Shown here: one piece after another, positions 1 to 8,401 of the stretch | Layout of the letters: every line of letters begins with the position of its first letter | How positions within the stretch are numbered: the stretch's first letter is position 1 | Source of the DNA: Enterocloster bolteae | GTDB taxonomy: Bacteria; Bacillota; Clostridia; Lachnospirales; Lachnospiraceae | Assembly (NCBI GenBank): GCA_021772025.1 | Contig: JAETNT010000036.1 | Coordinates: 1 to 38,677 of the forward strand | Direction of reading: 5' to 3' | DNA length: 38,677 nucleotides | Made by a program: the position numbers and the translations under genes | Notes under the pieces: generated by a model | The model's database searches: none | What the model was told of the DNA's origin: nothing | Seen by the model: the letters and a program-made list of their open reading frames with translations, nothing else

Positions 1-115
1 AATCCTCTATCCTATTACTTAGTTAAAGTTGGAATATAAGTTGTAGAGCCGTATACGAGACCCGTACGTACGGTTCAATGGGAGGGGCGAGAAATTCATT
101 CTCCCTCTACCCTAT
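1..115 (+). mobile_element. Group II intron, 3' end (domains V and VI)
   Basis: Bases 46-76 fold as a group II intron domain V. The lower stem pairs 46-53 with 69-76 and carries the conserved AGC triad at 47-49. A two-base bulge follows at 67-68, and the upper stem pairs 54-57 with 63-66. Bases 80-110 make a second, G-rich/C-rich hairpin that fits domain VI, and the CTAC-CCTATT stretch at 107-115 looks like the 3' splice end. The reverse transcriptase ORF and the rest of the intron would lie before the window, so only the tail is seen. The exact 3' boundary is estimated. Confidence 0.72.
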
Positions 116-192
116 TAGTTGAAGAATATTTCAATTTGTCGTTGCGGCTAAGTATTTAGGACAGGAGGCTGTTTTTTTGTAAAAAATGTCCT

Positions 193-221
193 TTGATTTT
201 AAAAGGCAAAAAAAGTATAAT
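193..221 (+). promoter_or_regulatory. Sigma-A-type promoter for the MATE gene
   Basis: TTGATT (193-198) and TATAAT (216-221) are separated by 17 bases. Transcription would start near 228, giving a leader of about 110 bases before the MATE start codon. That leader holds the stem described in the next entry. Confidence 0.7.
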
Positions 222-250
222 ACTATTTGAAAATTGAATCATGCAAAATT

Positions 251-317
251 AACGACACATGTGGCGCACTGCGCGTAAATCTGATTACGGTATGAGTGCT
301 GCAGGTGTCGTTTTTTT
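251..317 (+). promoter_or_regulatory. Structured leader with terminator-like stem; candidate riboswitch
   Basis: ACGACAC (252-258) pairs perfectly with GTGTCGT (305-311), and a run of seven T (311-317) starts at the last base of the stem. Inside it, 266-270 can pair with 295-299 and 274-278 with 285-289, so the leader could form one long interrupted hairpin or alternative smaller ones. The T-run ends just before the ribosome-binding site (327-333), so read-through would be needed to express the MATE gene. The guanidine-IV (mepA) riboswitch class controls MATE genes of Clostridia by this kind of mechanism. The context fits, but I cannot match the consensus from memory. Confidence 0.5.
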
Positions 318-340
318 GTGCAAAAAAAGGAGAACATATT

Positions 341-2311
341 ATGGAAAACAGTAATTATCTTGGTACAGAAAAGGTGGGGAAGCTGCTGCGGCAGTTTGCG
401 GTTCCCTGTATCTGTTCCCTCATCATTTCATGCCTCTACAACATTGTAGATCAGATATTTGTAGGCAACGGCATAGGCTATTTGGGCAACGCCGCCACTG
501 GCGTAATCTTTCCGATTACAGTGGTGGGATGGGGCTTAAGCCTGTTCTTTGGTGACGGGGCAGCCGCCGCATTGAGCGTTTCTTTGGGGCGGGGGGAAAC
601 TGAGGACATTCATAGAAGCGTTGGCAGCGCAGTCCTCGGTTCATTTTTTTCCGGTGTGTTGGTGGCGGCCATTTCCTATTTATGGGGTAACGGTCTGCTG
701 CGGCTTATCGGCGCCACGGATGCAAATATACAGATGGCACATGATTATGGCGTGATTATCTTTGCTATGATGCCGCTTGCCATGACGCAGAATACTTGTG
801 CCTCCATTATTCGGGCGGACGGCAGCCCCCAATACGCCATGGCGGCCATGCTTACCGGTGCAGTCATTAATATCATCGGTGATCCAGTGGCCATCTTTGT
901 ACTTGATATGGGGATTAAGGGTGCGGCATGGGCTACCATCATCGGGCAGTTTGTCAGTTTTCTCGTCTGCGCGGCTTATTTAAGACATCCTAAAACATTC
1001 CGGTTGGGTGCCGACAGCTTCAGGCCGAAGATGGCGCTTCTGAAGCCGGTAATGGCTCTGGGAACTTCCAGCCTTTTGACGCAGCTTTCTATCGTGGTCA
1101 TTACGGTTGTCAACAATATCCTGCTGGTGAAATATGGCGCAAGTTCCGCTTATGGCGCAGATATTCCTCTGGCAGCATTTGTGGTCATTATGAAGCTCTT
1201 CCAGATTGTGCTGAATGTTGCTATAGGTATTGCTGCAGGAGCACAGCCGATTGTGGGCTATAACTATGGTGCCGAAAACTATGGCCGGGTGCGGGAGCTG
1301 TTAAAGCTGATGATAAAGTGGACGGTTATTGTTGGCCTGGCCTGTATCGTTTTATTTGAGGCTGTCCCCGGGGTGTTCATTCGGATGTTTGGTTCGGCGG
1401 ATGATCCCGTGTATTTTGAATTTGCCGTACTTTGCCTGAGGATCTACCTTTCCCTTATCCTTTTCACCTGTGTCCAGAAGGTCTGCGCTATATTTCTGCA
1501 GTCTATCGGCAAGGCAAAGGCAGCCGCGCCATTGTCTGTCCTGCGGGATGTGCTACTGATTGTTTTTTCGCTGCTGATTCCTGTTGCTATGGGTGTTACA
1601 GGTATTTTCTGGGCTGCTCCGATTGCGGATGTACTTGCCGTTTTAGCCACGGCAGTAGTTATGGTCCGGGTATGGAAAGAATTAGGGCAGGAAAAGACAG
1701 TGCAGGAGCCGACAGCCGCCATCCGGCTTTCCCGCCAGGGAGTGGTTATTACGATTGCCAGGGAACATGGATCTGCCGGGAAACGGATTGGGCAGTTGGC
1801 GGCAGAAAGACTGGACATTCCATGCTATTACAAAGAACTGGTAGCAGTTGCCGCCCAGGAAAGCGGCCTGGCACAGGAATTTATTTCCGGCATTAATTCC
1901 GATGAAAATGCAGTTATGAAGGAGCTGTACCTTACAGCCGATCCGGTGAAACGTGCTGTAGAAGCACAGGAAAAAGCCATCCGCCATATTGCAGATGCGG
2001 GCTCCTGCGTCATTATAGGACGTTCAGCCGACTATGTGCTGCGTAATTATCCGGATGTATTGCGAATCTTTATCTATGCTCCGAAAAGTTACCGTGAGAA
2101 AAAGATAATGGAGATGTATGGGGACAGCTCGGAAGCTGCTAAAAAAAGCATTGCAAGGTCTGATGCCGCCAGAGGCGCATACTATAAAAGCGTTTCCGGG
2201 CAGGAGTGGGGTAATCCTCATGGCTATGAATTGTGCATTGACGCTTCGGTTGGCGAGGAAGCGGCAGCGGACATCATTTGCAGCTATGTAAAACGGACAA
2301 GGAGGCAGTAG
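341..2311 (+). CDS. MATE-family efflux transporter fused to a cytidylate-kinase-like domain
   Basis: This 656-residue protein has two parts. Residues about 1-450 are a multi-helix MATE (MepA/NorM-like) transporter, expected to export drugs or organic cations across the membrane using an ion gradient. Residues about 465-650 resemble the cytidylate-kinase-like family (Pfam Cytidylate_kin2). They show a P-loop-like segment AREHGSAGKRIG, an IGRSAD motif and an ARGAYY...W motif near the end. Typical MATE proteins have about 450 residues, so the extra domain is a real fusion and not a frame artefact; the reading frame is continuous. ATG 341 is chosen because AAAGGAG lies 7-8 bases before it. An upstream GTG at 296 would put the terminator stem inside the coding region. 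What the kinase-like domain phosphorylates, if anything, is unknown. Confidence 0.88.
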   Translation: MENSNYLGTEKVGKLLRQFAVPCICSLIISCLYNIVDQIFVGNGIGYLGNAATGVIFPITVVGWGLSLFFGDGAAAALSVSLGRGETEDIHRSVGSAVLGSFFSGVLVAAISYLWGNGLLRLIGATDANIQMAHDYGVIIFAMMPLAMTQNTCASIIRADGSPQYAMAAMLTGAVINIIGDPVAIFVLDMGIKGAAWATIIGQFVSFLVCAAYLRHPKTFRLGADSFRPKMALLKPVMALGTSSLLTQLSIVVITVVNNILLVKYGASSAYGADIPLAAFVVIMKLFQIVLNVAIGIAAGAQPIVGYNYGAENYGRVRELLKLMIKWTVIVGLACIVLFEAVPGVFIRMFGSADDPVYFEFAVLCLRIYLSLILFTCVQKVCAIFLQSIGKAKAAAPLSVLRDVLLIVFSLLIPVAMGVTGIFWAAPIADVLAVLATAVVMVRVWKELGQEKTVQEPTAAIRLSRQGVVITIAREHGSAGKRIGQLAAERLDIPCYYKELVAVAAQESGLAQEFISGINSDENAVMKELYLTADPVKRAVEAQEKAIRHIADAGSCVIIGRSADYVLRNYPDVLRIFIYAPKSYREKKIMEMYGDSSEAAKKSIARSDAARGAYYKSVSGQEWGNPHGYELCIDASVGEEAAADIICSYVKRTRRQ

Positions 2312-2382
2312 GCTTGAAGGGTGTGGGTCAGGTGGGCAAGATAATGAAAATATTACATTTACATAAAAATAGTACAAGAATG

Positions 2383-2391
2383 ATTGTGCAA
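2383..2391 (+). promoter_or_regulatory. ATTGTGCAA motif before importer 1 (possible operator)
   Basis: The same nine bases occur at 8443-8451 before importer 2, and a related ATAGTGCAA at 14809-14817 precedes lipoprotein 2. All three lie in promoter regions of the sulfatase/GH105 gene cluster. The AraC-family regulator at 13876 is the obvious candidate to bind them. This is inference from three sites only. Confidence 0.25.
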
Positions 2392-2502
2392 TGTGCCGGA
2401 AAAAGACAAAAATAATAACATAAATCATAAAAATTATTGATTCTACACAAAAAGAAAAATTGGTATTCTAAATATATCAAATCTGTAAGGGAGGAATACG
2501 AA

Positions 2503-3873
2503 ATGAAATTGAGAAAGATTACAGCATTGACACTGGCAGCAGGTATGGCCGTTTCCATGACAGCCTGCGGCGGCGGCAATGAGACTGCTGCAACAACGGC
2601 AGCTCCGGCAGCAAAGGAAGAAACTACAACCGCTGCGGCAGCAGATGCAGGAGAGACCGAAGCTCCGGCAGCAGATGCAGGAGGAGAATTAAGCGGAGAG
2701 CTGACTGTTTCTGTATGGGATTATGATTCAAACGCATCTATGTCCAGTATGGTAGACAGCTATATGGAAAAGAATCCGGGTGTAACCATTAATGTAATTG
2801 ATACTTCCGCAGACGAGTACAATAATTCTTTAGGAATCAGCTTATCTGCAGCCCAGCCGGATCCGGATGTTATTTTCGTAAAGGATATGGGCTCCATGCT
2901 TCAAATGGCTGACAAGCAGCAGATCCTGTGTCTGGATGATTTTATTAACAAAGAAGGCTTTGACTTAAGTGTTTATAAGGGTGTAGCAGAGGAGCTGCAG
3001 TATGACGGAAAGACCTACGGACTTCCCTGGCGTTCCGACTGGTATATCCTGTATTACAACAAAGATCTGTTTGACGCGGCAGGCGTTGAATATCCGTCTA
3101 ATGACATGACCTGGCAGGAATATTATGATCTGGCGGCAAAAATGACCTCCGGTGAGGGCAGCTCCAAGATTTACGGCACCCACCATCACACCTGGGAAGC
3201 TCTTACCAGCGCTTTTGCAGTACAGGACGGCGAGCACACTGTAGTAGCAAAAGATTACTCCTTCTACAAACCCTGGTATGAGAAAACCCTGTGGCTCCAG
3301 GATAACGGCTATATGCAGAGCTACGCAAACTTAAAGACGGCTAACATTCATTACTCTTCTGTATTTAAGAATCAGCAGTGCGCTATGATGCCTATCGGTA
3401 CTTATTTTATCGCTACTATGATTCAGTCTCAGAAGGACGGCGAGACGGACTTTAACTGGGGCATTGCAACCATTCCTCATCCGGAAGGAAAGAGCGGATA
3501 TACCGTTGGCGCCACCACTCCTTTAGCTATCAGTGCTTACACCGATGTACCGGATCTGGCTTGGGATTTCATCAAGTATGCGACCTCTGCTGAGGCTGCA
3601 GGCCTGCTTGCAAGCTGCGGCTCCTTCCCGGCAGTAATGACCGAAGAGGCGTTAAACACCATTTCCAGCATCGAAGGTTTCCCGGAAGGCGAGAGCAACA
3701 AGGAAGCTCTGAACTATGTAAACTTCGTATTTGACAGACCTTTGGATCCGGATATCGAAGCAGTTCGTGTACCTCTTAACGAAGTTCATGAGATGATCAT
3801 GATCGGCGAGTACACCATTGACGAAGGTATTGAGGAGCTGAACACTCGTGTAGCCGAGATTAAGGGCTGGTAA
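2503..3873 (+). CDS. ABC importer 1, sugar-binding lipoprotein
   Basis: This 456-residue extracellular solute-binding protein is of the CUT1 (family 1) type. It captures an oligosaccharide outside the cell and delivers it to the permeases encoded at 4004 and 4911. The N-terminus is a lipoprotein signal: a KLRK charged start, a hydrophobic stretch and the lipobox SMTAC with the lipidated Cys near residue 23. A low-complexity Ala/Thr/Glu linker of about 40 residues follows before the folded domain. ATG 2503 is chosen because GGGAGG stands just upstream; the frame is open further upstream but without a signal peptide. A strong hairpin follows at 3888-3928 and probably lowers permease expression relative to this gene. 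The ligand is unknown; the sulfatase in the operon suggests a sulfated glycan. Confidence 0.92.
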   Translation: MKLRKITALTLAAGMAVSMTACGGGNETAATTAAPAAKEETTTAAAADAGETEAPAADAGGELSGELTVSVWDYDSNASMSSMVDSYMEKNPGVTINVIDTSADEYNNSLGISLSAAQPDPDVIFVKDMGSMLQMADKQQILCLDDFINKEGFDLSVYKGVAEELQYDGKTYGLPWRSDWYILYYNKDLFDAAGVEYPSNDMTWQEYYDLAAKMTSGEGSSKIYGTHHHTWEALTSAFAVQDGEHTVVAKDYSFYKPWYEKTLWLQDNGYMQSYANLKTANIHYSSVFKNQQCAMMPIGTYFIATMIQSQKDGETDFNWGIATIPHPEGKSGYTVGATTPLAISAYTDVPDLAWDFIKYATSAEAAGLLASCGSFPAVMTEEALNTISSIEGFPEGESNKEALNYVNFVFDRPLDPDIEAVRVPLNEVHEMIMIGEYTIDEGIEELNTRVAEIKGW

Positions 3874-3887
3874 TACATTAGGCTGAC

Positions 3888-3928
3888 AAAGGAGCGCTTC
3901 ATAGGAGAACTGTTGAAGCGCTCCTTTT
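3888..3928 (+). terminator. Intra-operon hairpin after lipoprotein 1
   Basis: Bases 3888-3901 and 3914-3927 form a perfect 14-bp stem with a 12-base loop; the stem ends in a T-run (3925-3928). It sits between the binding protein and its permeases, so it likely acts as a partial terminator or mRNA 3' stabiliser. Confidence 0.8.
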
Positions 3929-4003
3929 ATGGGAACAGGTAAAGGACCGGCAGCAGGCTTTCTGTACAAAAGCCGGTAAAAAATGGGAACAGGAGGTTAC
4001 ATC

Positions 4004-4897
4004 ATGACAGCAAAGCAAAAAAGAAAAATCCGTGATAATGCTATCGGATATTCTTTTATCCTTCCGAACCTTATCGGATATTCAATATTTGTTTTCTTGC
4101 CCGTGTGCTTTTCATTTATATTAAGCGTTATGAAATGGGATGCATCTCAGGCGCCCATGGAATTTGTAGGGCTTCAGAACTTTACCCAGATCTTTGGCGA
4201 TAAGCTATTCAGAGGCGCATTTATGCATACTGTATCTTACGCCCTTATGACAGTACTTCCAACATTAGTATTATCTCTTTTACTGGCAGTGCTTTTAAAT
4301 TCGAAAATTAAAGGAATCCCATTTTACAGAGCTTCCTTTTTCTTCCCTTATATTACTTCAACCGTAGCCATCGGCGCCGTGTGGAACATGCTGTTCCAGC
4401 CGGAGTTTGGACCTATTAATGAGTTTTTAAAATTCATCGGTATTGCCAACCCGCCCAGGTGGGTAGTGGATGTGGACTGGGCTATGGTAGCCGTTGCAAT
4501 TGTTACGGTTTGGAAATACATGGGTTATTACATGATTGTGTATTTGGCGGCTCTCCAGGGAATTTCCAGTGATCTTTACGAGGCAGCCAGCCTTGACGGC
4601 GCAGACGGTATTCAAAAGTTCCGCTATATTACGGTTCCCATGCTGACACCCACCACCTTCTTTGTATTGATTATGCTGACAATCCAGTGCTTTAAGGTAT
4701 TTGATTTAGTATATTGTATGACCGGAGGAGGTCCCGGAAACGCCACTAAGACCATTGTAAACTACATTTACGACAAGGCATTTATTAATTGGGAGCTGGG
4801 CCCGGCAAGCGCCGGCGCAATTATCCTGTTTGCCGTGGTTCTGGTTATCACCCTGATCCAGTTCAGCGGTGAGAAGAAGTGGTCCAGGGATATGTAA
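4004..4897 (+). CDS. ABC importer 1, permease A (MalF-like)
   Basis: This 297-residue inner-membrane permease of the CUT1 sugar importer family has about six hydrophobic segments. The cytoplasmic EAA loop is visible as EAASLDGADGIQKF followed by a proline-containing helix end, which is where the ATPase docks. ATG 4004 follows ACAGGAGGTTAC at normal spacing; an in-frame ATG at 3983 lacks this site. It pairs with permease B, which starts 13 bases after its stop codon. No ATPase gene is present, as usual for CUT1 systems that share an MsmK/MsiK-type ATPase. Confidence 0.92.
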   Translation: MTAKQKRKIRDNAIGYSFILPNLIGYSIFVFLPVCFSFILSVMKWDASQAPMEFVGLQNFTQIFGDKLFRGAFMHTVSYALMTVLPTLVLSLLLAVLLNSKIKGIPFYRASFFFPYITSTVAIGAVWNMLFQPEFGPINEFLKFIGIANPPRWVVDVDWAMVAVAIVTVWKYMGYYMIVYLAALQGISSDLYEAASLDGADGIQKFRYITVPMLTPTTFFVLIMLTIQCFKVFDLVYCMTGGGPGNATKTIVNYIYDKAFINWELGPASAGAIILFAVVLVITLIQFSGEKKWSRDM

Positions 4898-4910
4898 AGG
4901 AGGAGAGAAC

Positions 4911-5738
4911 ATGGAAGAGAGAAGAAATATGCGGAAAACAATCCTTACGGTTTGTTTAATTGCGTTATCCATATTTATGCTTATCCCATTTTACTGGATG
5001 GTGATTTCCTCCTTCAAGATGAACAAGGACGTATTCTCCATTCCGATGAAGTGGTGGCCGGATAAATTTGAATGGAATAACTATAAGATTATCTGGAAAA
5101 AGATTCCGCTGCTTACTTATTTTATGAATACGGCGAAATTAACCATCATCACTACTGCCATTCAGCTTTTTACAAGCTGTTTCGCAGCATATGGCTTTAC
5201 CAAGGCAAAATTTGTGGGAAGAGATATTATCTTCCTTATGTATGTAACCACCATTGCCATTCCGTGGCACGTATATATGATTCCCCAGTTTATCCTGGTT
5301 TCCAAAATGGGTCTTAACGATACTCATTTAGGACTGATTCTGATGCAGGCATTCTCTGCTTTCGGTGTATTCCTGATCCGCCAGTTCTATATCAGCATTC
5401 CCAATGAGCTGTGCGAGGCGGCGAGAATCGACGGACTTAACGAGTACGGCATTTTCGCAAGGGTGGTATTTCCATTAGGAAAACCGGCCATGGCTACTCT
5501 GGTTATCTTCACCTTTACCAATGTATGGAATGACTTTATGGGACCCTTGATTTACTTAAAGACAAAGGAGTTAAAAACCGTTCAGCTGGGTATCCGTACT
5601 TTTATCTCCCAGTTTGGTGCAGACTATGCGTGGATTATGGCCGCATCGGTATGCTCTCTGATTCCGATTCTTATTGTATTTTTAAGCTGTCAGAGATTCT
5701 TCGTAGAAGGCGTGGCATCCAGTGGTATTAAGGGGTAA
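4911..5738 (+). CDS. ABC importer 1, permease B (MalG-like)
   Basis: This 275-residue CUT1 permease is the partner of the gene at 4004. It has a hydrophobic first helix (ILTVCLIALSIFMLIPFYW), further membrane segments and the EAA loop EAARIDGLNEYGIF. The C-terminus GVASSGIKG is typical of MalG-like subunits. ATG 4911 is preceded by AAAGGAGGAGAG at good spacing; the longer open frame from 4869 overlaps permease A and has no better site. The sulfatase gene starts 4 bases after its stop, so the two are probably translationally coupled. Confidence 0.92.
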   Translation: MEERRNMRKTILTVCLIALSIFMLIPFYWMVISSFKMNKDVFSIPMKWWPDKFEWNNYKIIWKKIPLLTYFMNTAKLTIITTAIQLFTSCFAAYGFTKAKFVGRDIIFLMYVTTIAIPWHVYMIPQFILVSKMGLNDTHLGLILMQAFSAFGVFLIRQFYISIPNELCEAARIDGLNEYGIFARVVFPLGKPAMATLVIFTFTNVWNDFMGPLIYLKTKELKTVQLGIRTFISQFGADYAWIMAASVCSLIPILIVFLSCQRFFVEGVASSGIKG

Positions 5739-5742
5739 GGCT

Positions 5743-7137
5743 ATGTCAGAAAAAAGACCGAATTTGTTGTATATTTTTGCAGACCAGTGGAGAGCCCACG
5801 CTCTGGGCTATAAAAAAGAGGATCCGGTCATTACTCCCTGGATGGATCGGTTTTGTGAAGAAAGCGTATGTTTTTCCAATGCGTACAGCACTTTCCCTCT
5901 GTGCACTCCCCATCGGGGTTCGCTAATGACCGGGAAATATCCTCTGTCCATCGGACTTTGGACCAACTGCAAAATTGGCCTGGAAGAAAAGATTATGCTA
6001 AAACCTCAGGAGACCTGCATTGCCAATGTATTGAAGGAGTACGGTTATGATACCGGATACATCGGCAAATGGCATTTGGATGCGTCAGAACTTAATTTTA
6101 CCTCTAACCCCAAATCCGGAGCAAAAGAGTGGGATGCCTTTACTCCGCCGGGAGAACGGCGGCAAGGCTTTGACTATTGGCTGTCTTATGGGGCTTGTGA
6201 TGAACATTTGGATCCCCATTACTGGCAGGATACCCCGGAGCAGATCCGTCCGGGAAAGTGGTCCCCCGAGTTTGAGACAGACAAAGCTTTAGAGTATATG
6301 GCTGCACATAAGGATTCAGATAAGCCATTTGCCCTCTTTGTTTCCTGGAATCCGCCTCACCTTCCCTATGAGCTGGTGCCGGAGGAATACTATGAGAAGT
6401 TTAAGGATACGGACGTGCACTGGCGTCCAAACGTACCGGAAGAGATGCGTACGCCGGAAATGGAGGTAAAGGCCCGTCAATATTTTGCGGCAGTTTACGG
6501 ACTGGATATTCAGTTTGGCCGGATTTACGAATATTTAAGGGAAAACGGCCTGGAGGAAAATACTTTGGTAGTGCTGTCTGCCGACCATGGGGAGATGATG
6601 GGCTCCCATGGGAAAATGAGCAAAAATATTTGGTATGAGGAATCCATACATATTCCCCTGATGATGCGCCAGAAGGGCCGGCTGGCGCCGGGGGAGAATC
6701 CTGAAATCTTTGCCAGCCCGGATCACATGCCCACTTTGCTGGAGCTTTTAGGTGTTCCGGTACCGGATACCTGCCAGGGCTTCGGACATGGAAAGGCTCT
6801 GATGGGCCAGACCTCAGAGGAAGCGCCGAAAGACATGTTTTTGTGTTCCTATCCGGGAAGCGCAGAGTTGGTGGGAACCTTTTCCAGGCAGGGCTTAAGC
6901 CACAAAGCTTATGGATGGCGGGGAATAAAAACAGACAGATACACATATGTGTGTTATAATGGGTATGAACCCGGAGAAGAGCTCCAGGAATGGCTTTATG
7001 ACTGCAAAGAGGATTATTATGAACTAAGTCCAAGAAAGATTGAGGCTGACTGCAGGGAAGAGCAGATTCTCCTTTTCAGAAAGCGCCTCAGAGAGTATTT
7101 AGATCAAATCGGGGATCCATTTCTGTTTCCGTACTAG
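5743..7137 (+). CDS. Cytoplasmic sulfatase (Cys-type)
   Basis: This 464-residue alkaline-phosphatase-superfamily sulfatase removes sulfate esters from carbohydrate. The signature CTPHRG starts at Cys54, which must be converted to formylglycine. In an anaerobe this needs a radical-SAM maturase (anSME), and none is in the window. Metal-site motifs are visible as FADQW near residue 14 and SADHGEMMGSHGK in the middle. There is no signal peptide, so it should act inside the cell on material imported by the preceding ABC system. ATG 5743 is used with AAGGGGTAAGG upstream, only 4 bases after the permease stop. A phosphatase or phosphonate-hydrolase role is possible in this superfamily, but the CxPxR motif favours a sulfatase. 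Confidence 0.9.
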   Translation: MSEKRPNLLYIFADQWRAHALGYKKEDPVITPWMDRFCEESVCFSNAYSTFPLCTPHRGSLMTGKYPLSIGLWTNCKIGLEEKIMLKPQETCIANVLKEYGYDTGYIGKWHLDASELNFTSNPKSGAKEWDAFTPPGERRQGFDYWLSYGACDEHLDPHYWQDTPEQIRPGKWSPEFETDKALEYMAAHKDSDKPFALFVSWNPPHLPYELVPEEYYEKFKDTDVHWRPNVPEEMRTPEMEVKARQYFAAVYGLDIQFGRIYEYLRENGLEENTLVVLSADHGEMMGSHGKMSKNIWYEESIHIPLMMRQKGRLAPGENPEIFASPDHMPTLLELLGVPVPDTCQGFGHGKALMGQTSEEAPKDMFLCSYPGSAELVGTFSRQGLSHKAYGWRGIKTDRYTYVCYNGYEPGEELQEWLYDCKEDYYELSPRKIEADCREEQILLFRKRLREYLDQIGDPFLFPY

Positions 7138-7204
7138 CGGAAAGAAAAAATCTTCTGATCTTTTCGCCCGGGTATAATCGTAACTATCAGGAGGAAAAGG
7201 CACC

Positions 7205-7660
7205 ATGAGCATGGAAGGAATATTTGAAGAGATTGGCAGAACCATTGCCGGAAAAGGCCGGGCGGCTGCCGAGAAAGCAAAGGAATTTACGGAGCTTGTT
7301 CAGCTTCGGACTCAGCTTTCGGCAGAGAAAAACCGTATTCATGAGCTTTATGCTGCTTTAGGAAAGTGGTACTATGAAAAAGAGCAGGGGATTTTTCAGG
7401 AAAATGTCCGCCCGGAGGCGGAACTAATTCACGGAATTGAAGTGCTGCGAGCCAGAATGAAGAAGCTGGAAGAGGAGATTGACCGGATGGAGGAAGCCGG
7501 AAGCTGCCAAAGCTGCGGAGCTAAAGTCCAGAGGGAAGCTTCCTTTTGTCCCAACTGCGGAGCCAGGATAAAGAGAGAGCAGGAAGCAAAAGAAGCCGGT
7601 CCGGCGGATATTCCGGTTCTTCCTGCGCCGGAAAACCCAAAAACAGCAGAAGATTGCTGA
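7205..7660 (+). CDS. Coiled-coil protein with C-terminal zinc ribbon
   Basis: This is a 151-residue protein. Residues about 15-97 are charged and helical, with heptad-like patterns, and probably form a coiled coil. Residues 101-118 carry two CxxC pairs (C101/C104 and C115/C118), with NCGA after the second, as in the zinc-ribbon domains of many small Firmicute proteins. The tail is Pro/Ala-rich. ATG 7205 has AGGAGG 10 bases upstream; ATG 7211 is an alternative. A TATAAT at 7173-7178 may be its own -10 box, although the -35 box is weak, so it may be separate from the sulfatase operon. The function is unknown. Confidence 0.8.
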   Translation: MSMEGIFEEIGRTIAGKGRAAAEKAKEFTELVQLRTQLSAEKNRIHELYAALGKWYYEKEQGIFQENVRPEAELIHGIEVLRARMKKLEEEIDRMEEAGSCQSCGAKVQREASFCPNCGARIKREQEAKEAGPADIPVLPAPENPKTAEDC

Positions 7661-7693
7661 TGAAGAAGGATTATTCTTTTAAGTCAAATACCT

Positions 7694-7747
7694 CGCGGCA
7701 GTCGCCAAATGTGCATGCAGGCATGCCCACTCGGCTCGTTGCCCGCG
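7694..7747. other. GC-rich structured intergenic segment
   Basis: Bases 7694-7700 can pair with 7740-7747 (one bulge), and the palindromic hexamer GCATGC occurs twice inside (7713-7718 and 7721-7726). The segment has no convincing reading frame. It could be a dispersed repeat or a structured RNA; I cannot tell which. Confidence 0.3.
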
Positions 7748-7753
7748 GAAATA

Positions 7754-7800
7754 AACCAGCCGTTTACCGTCTGCTTTTTAGAACCGGTAAACGGCTGGTT
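7754..7800. terminator. Bidirectional terminator between convergent genes
   Basis: A perfect 16-bp inverted repeat (7754-7769 with 7785-7800) lies between the ends of the zinc-ribbon gene and the convergent gene ending at 7805. The T-tracts are short on both sides, but the position and stem strength fit a shared terminator. Confidence 0.75.
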
Positions 7801-7804
7801 TGCG

Positions 7805-8314
7805 TTATCCGAAAAGTACCCCTAAGACTCCGTAGGACAGGATGGACATAATCACTGTGGCAATGAAAATGCCAAGAAGAATTGCCGGGAAGGATTTGCG
7901 GATTTTCATATGGAGCAGAGAAGCGATAAGAGCGCCGGTCCAGGCCCCGGTTCCGGGAAGGGGAATGCCTACAAACAACACCAGACCCCAGAACTCATAC
8001 CGTTCAATTTGCTCTTTTTTGCCCATCGCCTTGCGTTTCAGCCACAGGGCAACAGGACGAAAGAGATTTACTGTCTCCATCCATTCCAGCACTTTATTGA
8101 TTAGCAAGAGAATAAAGGGAATAGGAAGGATGTTTCCGACGATGCATAGGGGAATGGCAGTAAGGATAGGAACATTTAAAAGGGCCGGAGATGCCGCCAA
8201 AAGACCTCCTCGAAGCTCCAGAATGGGAATCATGGAGATAATAAAAATAATTCCCTCTTTTGCAATCATACCGGATAGGTTGGATGTAAACCATTGAACA
8301 AGCGTGTCTGCCAT
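7805..8314 (-). CDS. Small multi-drug export family membrane protein (COG2426-like)
   Basis: This 169-residue integral membrane protein matches the putative small multi-drug export family (Pfam Sm_multidrug_ex). It shows the conserved early segment IPILELRGG and the central PLPGTGAWTGALIA motif, with about four to five hydrophobic segments. Despite the family name, transport has not been clearly shown for it. The start at 8314 has a GAAAGAGGA site upstream on the minus strand. A TTGAAC-17-TATGAT promoter lies at 8353-8381. It diverges from the importer 2 operon. Confidence 0.88.
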   Translation of the reverse strand: MADTLVQWFTSNLSGMIAKEGIIFIISMIPILELRGGLLAASPALLNVPILTAIPLCIVGNILPIPFILLLINKVLEWMETVNLFRPVALWLKRKAMGKKEQIERYEFWGLVLFVGIPLPGTGAWTGALIASLLHMKIRKSFPAILLGIFIATVIMSILSYGVLGVLFG

Positions 8315-8352
8315 AAAATCAAATATCCTCTTTCTAAAAATTAGTCCTTTCT

Positions 8353-8381
8353 ATCATACATGGAATCCGGTGGAAGTTCAA
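8353..8381 (-). promoter_or_regulatory. Promoter for the small multi-drug export gene
   Basis: Read on the minus strand, TTGAAC (8381-8376) and TATGAT (8358-8353) are 17 bases apart and point towards the gene starting at 8314. Confidence 0.6.
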
Positions 8382-8401
8382 CCGGAAAATAGAGAAAAGA
8401 T

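Noticed and set aside
296..340. Upstream GTG start for the MATE gene
   Set aside because: It would translate through the terminator stem and T-run; ATG 341 has a strong ribosome-binding site and begins like other MATE proteins.
6401..7033. 210-residue minus-strand frame
   Set aside because: It is antisense to the sulfatase, rich in Pro/His/Ser, with no family resemblance.
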